Assembly: GCA_964035795.1 (NCBI GenBank)
Contig: OZ038321.1
Span: 25,833,307-25,897,306 of the forward strand
Direction: 5' to 3'
Source: Pterobdella sp. o SKG-2022
Taxonomy: Eukaryota > Annelida > Clitellata > Hirudinida > Piscicolidae
DNA: 64,000 nt
A program made the position numbers and the translations under genes. Positions 30,901-39,000 of the stretch are shown in pieces (the first letter of the stretch is position 1; each line of letters starts with the position of its first letter). The notes beneath the pieces are model-generated. The model was not told the origin of the DNA. It searched no databases and worked only from the letters and a program-made list of their open reading frames with translations.

Positions 30901-33900
30901 GAATTTTTTTGAAACTCCATAACTTTCAAGAAATTTTGAACCTGTATATTGAGATTTTTCATTTTTTCTTTCAAATTTTCAATTTCTTTTTCCTAAAAAG
31001 ATGTAATTTTTAAATTGAATAAACTGATTTTATTTTTTTTGTTATAACAAAAAAATAATTGCTTTCATTATTCTTATTGCTTATATTATTTATTTCTATT
31101 GAATGTTTTTTCAAAGTCACATCAGTTTTGTACATTAATCAATGTTGTTAGTGATCTACATGACACTATTCAGCTTCAAAGCATTCTTATGAGCTTGAAA
31201 AGCGTCATTAACACTCAAAACATAACATAGGATTAAATCATGATATATAAAAATATTATAAATCATTAAAATAATATGAATAATAAAAATAATAATAATA
31301 AAAAAATTTTGTATAATAGAAACAAACACTAAGGCTTATTGAGAAACTTAATACACGAAGCTTTTCGTAAGAGTATCTTACATTATCTACACTACATATT
31401 CTACACTAGATAATGTAAAATACTCTTACGAAAAGCTTCGTGTATTAAGTTTCTCAATAAACCTTAGTGTTTGTTTCTATTATATTGATTTCCAGCTATT
31501 TTACGTCAACAAAAACATTTTGGATCAAAAAATGAAAATATTATTATTCATAAAAAATAAATCTTCATGAAAACTATGTGTGATTATACTGACCAAAGAG
31601 AGATGGTGTGGCAAATTGCAGAAATACTTATAAAATTCTTCCGTTTCTTCTTTCGTCACATTTCTGCTTTCGTCATTTCCTGACGTTATGTGAGTTTTAG
31701 ACTTTCCTTTTTCTGTTATTTTTTTTTTATATGTTGGTTTCACCATATTCTTAAAATTTCTTTTTTCTCCATTTTTTGTTTTATTTTTTTCTGCAAAAAA
31801 TATTGTTTTATTTTTATTGAATTTTTTAATGAGTAGGATTAAAAGCTATTGGTTTTATTATCAAAAGTAAACTTTACGTCAAAATTCCAATTTGAAAAAA
31901 AAAGGAGCTTATCTACATTTTACCGAGTGAATTTTTTGTGGAAAATTTTCAAAATTTAAAGATATGTAAAAATTCAAAACTATTGTTTTGTTGGAGACAA
32001 AAAGTTGAAAAAAAACTTGAAGACAGAGCTCCAAATGAACCTTTATGACAACTAAAATGACTTTCTCCAACGCCACAAACACCATCATCATCATCATCAT
32101 CATCATCTTTATCATCACCTTTATTGTCATTTTTATCGTTATCTTTATCGTCATTTTTATCATTATTTTTATCTTTTTCATCATTATCCTCATCATAAAA
32201 TTCTTCATTATCATCATCATCATCATCATCATCTTCTTCTTCGTGTTCTTTTTCCTCATCACCATCAGTAAAATCTTTTGGAAATTTATCATTGTTGCAA
32301 AGGTAATTACTACTGAAACCTTGTTCCAATGAAATTTTTTCTTCAAACTTCGGCAGTAGTTTGCTTGTATCAAAACCAACATTGATCTTCTCCAACATTC
32401 TCTGTTCTGCTTTGTGTGTTGTATAACGGCCATTACACTTTTTAGCCAAAGTTTTCAGTTTCTTTCGTTGGATCGATTGATCAATTTCACTTGTTCCAAT
32501 GTTTTCATTAATTCCATTTTTAAACTGATTAAACTCATCGAAACGTGGAAGCCTGTTTTTGGTTTCTGCACGTTTTTTTTCTCCACCAACGTGAGCTTTT
32601 CCACTAAACGTGACTTCATAATTACATTTTTTAATGTCTTTCCTTCTCTCTGTTGATTTTATGTCTTTTTTTTCAACATAACCATCAACATTATTGTGGA
32701 AAAGATTTGTATAAGTTTCGTCCAATAATTTTCTATTTTTTGCATTATTGTTAGTAGCATTTTTCAAATTTGAAAGATTTCCTACAGAATCTTTGTTGCC
32801 CGCATTTGGTTCATTATTTTTTGAATCAGAAAATACTGAATAATTCAACGCTTCACTTTTTATAAACTTTCTCTTATCGCTTTTGTCATCTTTTTCGACG
32901 TGAGATTTCGTTTTTTTGATCCGTCCATCCATCTTTTTCTTTTCATTTTTTATTTCTTTTTTTTCGAAATCTGAGAAGCAATCGTTTTAATGCTTGTTTT
33001 TAAAAAATAGTACTTGAAGAAAATATAGTTTCATTGATAATGTTTTGAATTAGATTTGTATTTTTAGTTTTTTGAAACGTTAGAAATTAAATTACTGGAA
33101 AATTTTGTTGACTTTGATCAATGAATAATTTTAGGTTGAATTTTATATTTTAAAAATATATTGAACAACTTTATTATAAAACAAAATTAATAGAATTAAA
33201 AATTTTGTTGAAATATTAGAAGCTTTTGAAAATCTTGATTACAATTTTTAGTTTAATTAATCCATTTGGATTATACTGCTGTACATGTCCCAGTAATTGG
33301 GGTTGACAGCAGTCGGCCTAGATTATTGATACTATAATGAAGTAGTTTATAAAAAAAGACCACTTATTTAAAAAAAAATTTTATACTCTGCCACTTCTAG
33401 CTAACGTCCAACTTGAAACTATCAAATTCAAGATCCGCCTATCCTACACTTGGAACTTGCCCTTGTCAACAAAAGGAAGGATCAAACTCCAAGCCAAATG
33501 ACAACGATATCAGAATATCAATTGGTCAATACCTGCTACTGGAGTCCACTGTTATCTAGGTTATAGCGAGAAAGCAGTCTCAACTTGGAGACGCTAAGCT
33601 CGGTGCAGTTTAACGTCATGCCCAGGATTACAACAACAAAATTTGAATATAATTGAAAGAAAATAGTAATAAAGATACAATTAAAAACAAAAAAAAAATT
33701 AATGTAACATTTGCTAAAATTTTTAATTAACAAAACTGTTAATTACATATTTAAAACTTCCATTTATGTTCGAAAGAAGAAAAAAGTAGAAGCTTATCGT
33801 AAGTTTAGCTTGCATTATAAAATCATTTATTAAATTGCATTGTCGATCCATTCACTAAATTAAATGAATTAGAACATTAAAAAACTAACTTTATCAGATA

Positions 33901-35739
33901 AAAAATTAGCTTTTTTTTCATTCAATAAAGCTGCAAATGTTTCTTTATTAGCTTTGAAAGCGTGTTCAATTATTGTGTTATTTGCTAAACCATTACTTTC
34001 TATTCTTGCTTTTACATGAAATTCATATTAGTGTTTACAGATTAATAATCTCAGATATTTTTTCCATCAAAAGCTCACCTGCACCAGGAAAAAGGAGCGA
34101 AGACAGACGCTGTTGTTGGTACTGCAAGGATACTAACAATCCTTCAAGGGTACAAATACACCTTTCTGAATTGATTGATATTTTAATTTTACTCTAAAAT
34201 GTTTCATGATATGTTTAATTTATTTAATTGTATATAATTTAAGCTAGAACAAATTTGGATTTTTAATGATACTAAATTTTAAGTCAAAAGTAAATAAGAT
34301 AATTAGAACAAAAAAGGCTTTGAATGTTCTTAATATATTTTTAATGGAAACTCAAAAAAATGTGGAAATATTTTAAAAATTTTTTTCAAAATAAATGAGA
34401 ATATAAATTTTTTCTATAAAAATCGAATATTAAATTTTTTGGTAGCTTTTAATACAAGACCCATCAATAAATCAATGCCGATGTCATTGAAAGCCAAACA
34501 AGAATGATTCTTGAGTCTTTTAAAACATTATTCAAGCATGAAGTAGGTTGCACTTAATGATTAAAATTGAAAATAAATATTGGATTATTTCAATGCTTAA
34601 AACAATTCTAAACGGCTTAATAATACTTTTGGAGGTTTTGGCATTAGGTTATTAAGCATTTGGTTAACTTGTTCAAATATTTACTCTACTCTAACTCACT
34701 CTCAAAAGTTTTTCATATAAAGAATATAATAGTATTTTTTACTATAATGTTATATTTTCAAACATTTGATAACTTAGTTCTTAAAATATTTAAAAAAACC
34801 AAACTACCTAGTCTACCAGAAGACAGGCATAAGGAACTGAAAGAAGCCAACTCTTCGTAAAAACCACCCAATTCATCAAGAACTTTCTTCATTTCTTTAT
34901 CACCTCCAATATCGCCTTCTTTGTTCTCACCACTAAAATCAAGGAATAACTGCTTTTTATGACGACTCACTTCTCTCTTCTTTTTCATGCTATATACTTC
35001 ACTTTCATCCTTCTTTTCTTCACCTTCCTCATCATCGTCTTCATAACCACCATCATCTTCATCATCATCATCAGCATCATCATCTTCACCACCACTACCA
35101 TAATTCTCGTCATCACCATCACCACCATCATTATAATCAAACTCCTTCAAATTGTTTTTACTATTTGATTTGTCGATGGTCCTCTCAGAAGACGTATCAT
35201 TGTTCACCAAATACTTTTCATCAATCACGCCTTTTTCAATGCTGCTCACTCTGCTGATTTGTGCAGTTTGACGACCTTTCTTCTATCGAATGAAATTTTT
35301 AAAGCTTGAAAACAGCTAAACTTCAGTTTTAAAATATTAATTGCGTAACTTTTAATGTTAAGTTAGTCTTATAAAATTTTAGAAAACTCTCAATCAATAA
35401 ACTTATCAAAAAAAAGTCAAAAAAAACATTTATTTCTTTTGATAGAATTCCAGATATACATATCAGTATTTCTAAAAACTTGAAACTATTTTCAAACACT
35501 TGTTTAAGCAGTTGAACCTTATAGTTTACCCATCAAATTATTGAAAAAAATTATTCTCTTATTTAAACAGTTAAAACCACCATTAAATATTATACTATGT
35601 TTTCAAATCATATATGAACCTCAAGGTAGTTCCCATGAGAGCTGAGAACTGCAATCAACTGCTTGCAAGAGGTTTTCAATTCATTAAGCTGACGGGTATT
35701 AGTGGTGTTAATTGAGTGAGCATTCTTTAACGCAGCCAT
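9030..35739 (-). CDS. Very large coiled-coil protein, unidentified (multi-exon; possibly more than one gene)
   Basis: At least 25 short exons on the minus strand read as Lys/Glu-rich heptad coiled coil. They begin at an ATG at 35739 that has an in-frame TAA just upstream. Well-supported exons: 35620-35739, 34817-35282, 31594-31790, 30942-30992, 29584-29834, 29359-29404, 26944-27078, 26240-26326, 25361-25612, 24074-24147, 23201-23284, 22856-22957, 21972-22041, 21620-21720, 18849-18932, 15404-15535, 13010-13078. Most neighbouring exons share phase. A candidate last exon is 9030-9167. The product would be of the order of 1,500 aa or more: an N-terminal helix, acidic Asp-rich low-complexity exons, then a long rod. 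No motor, kinase or LRR domain is seen. It lies directly downstream of centriolin on the same strand and could be a continuation of it. A cytoskeletal, centrosomal or chromosomal scaffold is an inference only. Confidence 0.6.
10137..12345. other. Intron-like stretch with one dispersed-repeat copy
   Basis: Between exons of the coiled-coil gene. It contains one copy of the two-copy dispersed repeat (10,899-11,213). A 114-codon ORF at 10543-10887 (-) abuts that repeat and might belong to the same element; nothing in it is recognisable. Confidence 0.4.
10899..11213 (+). repeat. Dispersed repeat family A, copy 1
   Basis: About 315 bp that matches 33,259-33,625 along its length by eye: shared blocks include GGTTGACAGCA, TCGGCCTAGATTATTGATACT, TTCTAGCTAACGT, AAGATCCGCC, TTGTCAACAAAA and GTGCAGTTTAACGTCATGC. 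It lies in an intron of the coiled-coil gene, opposite to the gene's strand. No terminal repeats or coding capacity were recognised. It could be a SINE or a fragment of a larger element. Confidence 0.75.
13079..15403. other. Intron-like AT-rich stretch
   Basis: No exon, RNA gene or transposon is supported. An ATT-type microsatellite lies at about 14,163-14,205. Confidence 0.4.
18933..21619. other. Intron-like AT-rich stretch with a fold-back-family fragment
   Basis: No exon is supported. The only structured sequence is the reverse-oriented fold-back-family fragment at 19,289-19,375. Confidence 0.4.
19289..19375 (-). repeat. Fold-back repeat family, reversed fragment
   Basis: Reads TTTTACACTAGCCAC and then CGAACGAGTATATT, and continues into AACACAAATAAACTTTATTGAGATACAA. 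This is the reverse complement of the right arm and 3' tail of the elements at 41,356-41,532 and 48,725-48,880. The second arm is missing or decayed. Confidence 0.6.
21620..27078 (-). CDS. Coiled-coil rod exons (27.08-21.62 kb) of the large gene
   Basis: Ten exons, nearly all heptad coil: 26944-27078, 26240-26326, 25361-25612, about 24840-25049, 24389-24546, 24074-24147, 23201-23284, 22856-22957, 21972-22041, 21620-21720. Each is bounded by AG and GT and keeps phase with its neighbour; for example 21972-22041 ends one base into a codon at a perfect GTGAGT and the next exon supplies the other two. Representative sequence: LVEKREELTGLMLLIEKQKE and EKEFNAIVVELVEGKMKKEE. No globular domain is seen. 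Confidence 0.65.
27079..29358. other. Longest intron-like gap in the coiled-coil gene
   Basis: No exon is seen over 2.3 kb. It contains a solo arm of the fold-back family at 28,012-28,080 and a less AT-rich patch near 29,030-29,090 of unknown nature. If the coiled-coil exons belong to two genes, this is a likely boundary. Confidence 0.35.
28012..28080 (+). repeat. Fold-back family, solo right arm
   Basis: TAGATAATGTAAGATTTTTTTACGAAAAGCTTC and the following bases resemble the right arm at 31,407-31,484, with TACGAAAAGCTTC identical. No left arm is found nearby, so this is a decayed or half element. Confidence 0.5.
29359..30992 (-). CDS. Coiled-coil exons (30.99-29.36 kb) of the large gene
   Basis: Exon 30942-30992 (KEIENLKEKMKNLNIQ), an exon starting near 30853 (MEKWRKYEDEKVDKK), exon 30519 to about 30,386 or lower (LSQRHLQSLDLAVEKHK and RKMETMMRDKLN), an exon from about 30140 to 29949 starting DQLPRRQQLCHVHLESEKD, exon 29584-29834 (84 aa of continuous heptads) and exon 29359-29404 (LTDVSTTSKTIFPSR). 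Acceptors are CAG, TAG or AAAG and several donors are GTTNNT. All read as coiled coil except the last, which is a short Ser/Thr-rich linker. Confidence 0.55.
31312..31484. repeat. Near-perfect 78-bp fold-back element
   Basis: Left arm 31312-31389 and right arm 31407-31484 are reverse complements at 76 of 78 positions, with a 17-nt loop. The core is CACGAAGCTTTTCGTAAGAG. Both mismatches are transitions. It lies in an intron of the coiled-coil gene, between exons 31594-31790 and 30942-30992. No target duplication was identified. The arms belong to the same family as the other fold-backs in the window. Confidence 0.85.
31594..32970 (-). CDS. Asp-rich exons of the large coiled-coil gene
   Basis: A long exon (about 32,050-32,970) encodes some 300 aa that are Lys/Asn-rich, then a pure acidic tract of Asp, Glu, Asn and Lys (Asp runs up to seven) coded by GAT repeats. 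The donor could be either of two GT sites near 32,055-32,085, both giving the one-base overhang needed. Exon 31594-31790 follows after a TTTGCAG acceptor: Lys-rich, with ETEEFYKYFCNLPHHLSL near its end. The plus strand reads as a hydrophobic ORF through the repeat; that is an antisense shadow. Confidence 0.6.
33259..33625 (+). repeat. Dispersed repeat family A, copy 2
   Basis: Second copy of the repeat at 10,899-11,213, same orientation and also inside an intron of the coiled-coil gene. It is longer by a block near 33,558-33,600 that copy 1 lacks. The two copies differ at many positions, so both are old. Confidence 0.75.
34817..35739 (-). CDS. N-terminal exons of the large coiled-coil gene
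   Basis: Exon 35620-35739 encodes 40 aa starting MAALKNAH; it has the helical segment QLNELKTSCKQLIAVLSS and ends in phase 0 at donor GTTCAT. Exon 34817-35282 continues in phase: a Ser/Lys-rich start, then a long Asp/Glu/Gly tract encoded by a GAT-type repeat (about 35,020-35,140), then a basic stretch and a helical end ending SSLCLSSG. A 43-nt exon at 34079-34121 and one near 33890-34006 (ending KKANFLSDK) fit as the following exons. The start was chosen because a stop codon directly precedes the ATG in frame and a pyrimidine-rich acceptor lies 24 nt upstream. Confidence 0.6.
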
Positions 35740-35760
35740 TTATTATTGTTATACTTTTTA

Positions 35761-35795
35761 GCTAACAACAGAAAAATAGAAAAAGTAAAATTATT
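35761..35795 (-). promoter_or_regulatory. Pyrimidine-rich 3' splice acceptor just upstream of the coiled-coil ATG
   Basis: On the minus strand a run of T and C (35,764-35,795) ends in GTTAG at 35,762, 24 nt before the ATG at 35,739. No upstream exon with a start is seen between this site and the centriolin stop 300 nt away. This is what a spliced-leader acceptor of a downstream operon gene would look like. It could equally be an ordinary acceptor for an unseen 5' UTR exon. Confidence 0.35.
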
Positions 35796-35949
35796 AGTGT
35801 CATTTTTACAATTTATGATTATTATTGTTATTAGTATTGAAATTGTTCTAAAGTGATGTTTTCGATTAAATATTTCACAACTCAATAACAAACCTAGCTT
35901 CTAATAGTTTTTTGTTGAAAAATATTTACATGGTAAAATATAAAAAATC

Positions 35950-35955
35950 TTTAAT
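35950..35955 (-). terminator. Candidate poly(A) signal ATTAAA after the centriolin stop
   Basis: ATTAAA on the minus strand, about 110 nt after the TAA at 36,065-36,067 and before the acceptor at 35,762. It is the common variant signal; in this AT-rich sequence it could arise by chance. Confidence 0.3.
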
Positions 35956-36064
35956 GATACACTATTTGATGTATGAGAAATACATTATACAGCGTTCTGC
36001 CCCACTGTTAAGACATTACCTACAAGCAGAATCACACGATTTTATGTTCATAAGACTCTCCACG

Positions 36065-39000
36065 TTATAATCCCAGAAAGATATAATACTGCAAAAAAAT
36101 AGTTAAGGTTAAGTTGTAACTTACCTGTTGAGCTCCATCTTCCCAGTTATCCGGCACCAAAGTTTTTAGAGTCTTTGTTAAATCAGTTACTCTTGCAAGC
36201 GTTTCCCTGCGTTCTGTTCCTATCTTCTTGTCCGAAATTGAATTTTTCTTCTGTAAAAAGTGCACGGTTTTATAGATTCTTGCGTTTATTTTCATAGTTA
36301 TATGCGTTTTATATAGTGGACAGATTTAAAAGAAACTGAATTTGATGTTTTGTATTTTTATAAGTGCATACTCTTGAAGGCTTTCTGTATTTTTCGAGAT
36401 CTCTTTTAAGGTGCTCAATTTCGTTTTTCAAGCTTTCGTTCAACTTTTTGAACATGTCTGCTTCATCTTTATAGTATTTGCTTTTAATGGAGATTTGCTT
36501 TTTCATGTCTATTTTTCCACTTTTCATCTGGGAATAATTTTAAAATTATATGGAAATTAGTTGAAAAATATTTTTTGATGTTTTCTGACCTCATGGTTGT
36601 TTCGTAAATATAAAACATTACAGCTTATTTGTTTTTTATTAGTAGTATAAAGCTTATAGCACTTTTTGTGCAAAGCTTTTTTAAAATGTAAGCTAGGCTT
36701 AGAAAATTTTTTTATTCAAAATAAAATTTAAAAAATGGCAACAATAAAACAAATAACATTCAAAATGTACATTAACTTATAACTAAATGTAACAATAATA
36801 CAGGTTCATAGACAAAATTACACGGATGCGTTTTTGGTGATACAATTGCGGTTAAAAAACTTCTTGCTCGATTTCTACAAAAGTAATACTAATAATAATA
36901 CAAATCTTGAGCAACTCAAACACAACTCCACTCACCAATTTTGATAAGCCTTTTTTAGTAAGATACGAGTCTTTTTGCTTAGTAGAGCCAATCCATTTAT
37001 CACGGAGTTTTCTTTTGAATTTCTCTAACAGACCTTTAACTTTAGTTTGCAACTCCAAATTATTCACCTGAAAAATATATACAATGAAATACAATAAAAT
37101 AATTTAAAAATACAAAAATCATAAAAAAAAATAACAACACAATACAATAGAGCAAATTATTATACAATAAAATACAACGCAATGCAAAATAATACAACAC
37201 AATATAATACAATACATTTTCTCACCAGTGCTTCTTGGATTTCTTGTTCTTCTTCACCCTTCCATAGTTTTATTTTATCATTTTTATTCAAACTATAATA
37301 TTCATTAGTGGTCTCAGTCATTTGAAGTTTTTGTTGTAAAACTTTCTCCAATTCAGCAATTTTTTCACCACTGTTTTTAACTTCTTTTTGAAGCTCTTTT
37401 ACAGGCTGAAAGTTAAATTTTATTTTTTAATTTGTATCAATAAATTTTAATTTTTCATAGATACGTAATAGATACCTTTTATTTTAAACTCATAAACACT
37501 GAAAAGTTTATCAAAAATTAAATTTTTCAAGAGAACTTTGAAAACATTAGTTACTTGTTCGTTTTCTTCTAAGTGCTTTCTGAAGTTCTCTGAAGCTTTT
37601 TTTAATGAGGCTCTAGGAGGCTATTTATAAAATGGAAAATATCAAATTTTATACTGAGAGAAGTTTTGTTTTATTATATTCTACTTAACGTACAGGTGAA
37701 ACAGTTTTATTTTTATTGTGATTTTTTCATTTAAAATTGAAACCTACCTGTTGATCAAAAATAATACTTTGTGTTTTGTTTTTCCCAAAATTTTCACTTG
37801 TTGTCTTCAACTTTTCTATTTTTTCAGCTTCAACATTTATTTCTACTTTTTTTGTTTTATTGCCGTCAGGCAAAAAAGTTGGATTCGTTTTGTTAGTACT
37901 ACCACTTCGATTTTCTCTGCTTGTGTTGGAAACGGTATTTTCGTGTTTCTGAAAAAATTTGATATTTTTATATGAAAAAGTATTTAAGTTTTGATAAAAT
38001 TATTAAACATGATTTTGCAATTAATATCGAAACTGAAGGAGTTACTTCAAAGTAGATGTGATCCAAGCTTGAACTTGGAGTGTGAAAAGTCATGTCATCT
38101 TCATAGTCGTAGGAGTTTCCATTGTTTTCTAGTTCAAAATCTTTTTCTTTTTTTTCAACTGCATTTATTTCGTAATTAAGTTGAACATTTTCGTTTGAAT
38201 TCACGATATAATTTTGTTCATTCTTTAAAAGTTTTTGACTCTTCTCAACCATTCCACGATTTGATCTACTAACAACTTCATTGCTTTCAGACAACGAAGT
38301 ATTTCCTTCTTTAAAAATGTCATTCGAGTCTTTGTGAAACAACGTTTGAGTGTCAGCGTCTTTTTTTTTAGAATACTTTTTATAGTTAGATGGACCATAT
38401 TTAGAATAAGAAGGGTTGAAGCTGTATTTAGGCAACTGATGTAACTGGGGGAAAGAAGAATGGATATGTTGGTAGAAATTCGGCGAAGTTTGATTTGAGT
38501 ATCTTCGATGCAAAGGTGAAAAGTGGTAGCTAGAAAAGCTTCTTATTTGGTTCTCATGGTGGATATTTGGTGGGTAGAACAATGGAGCTTGAAACGGTTT
38601 TTGAAAGTTATTTTGCGTTGGGAAATTCGGATTCTGATTCAGAGGATTGATTGGATAGCTAAGAGGTCTATAGTAAGGCAGAAAACGATGGTTCAATGGT
38701 TGCAAATTATTTCTTAAATTTTTGAAAGAGTAACTTCTAGGCAACGTTCTTGAAAGATTTTGATTTATTCTAGATTTTTCATTAAAATTAAAATCATGTC
38801 TTTGATTGCTCTTGCTCATGTCATGAAATTCTTGCATGCTGAATCGTTTTCTTGCGTTGAAATCAACAGGAAATCTCATTTTTTTACTTTTAATTTTAAA
38901 TTTTTTTTTGCTCGGAACCATGATGTTATGAACGTTTTCTCGAGAATTCTCTTCTTTCTCACTAAAACTATAATTACTAGAATCGTGATCAAGTATTTGG

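Noticed and set aside
32045..32332. Hydrophobic plus-strand ORF of Ile, Phe and Val
   Set aside because: It is the antisense of the GAT repeat that encodes the Asp tract on the minus strand.
34959..35168. Second hydrophobic Ile/Thr-rich plus-strand ORF
   Set aside because: Antisense of the acidic repeat in the exon 34817-35282.
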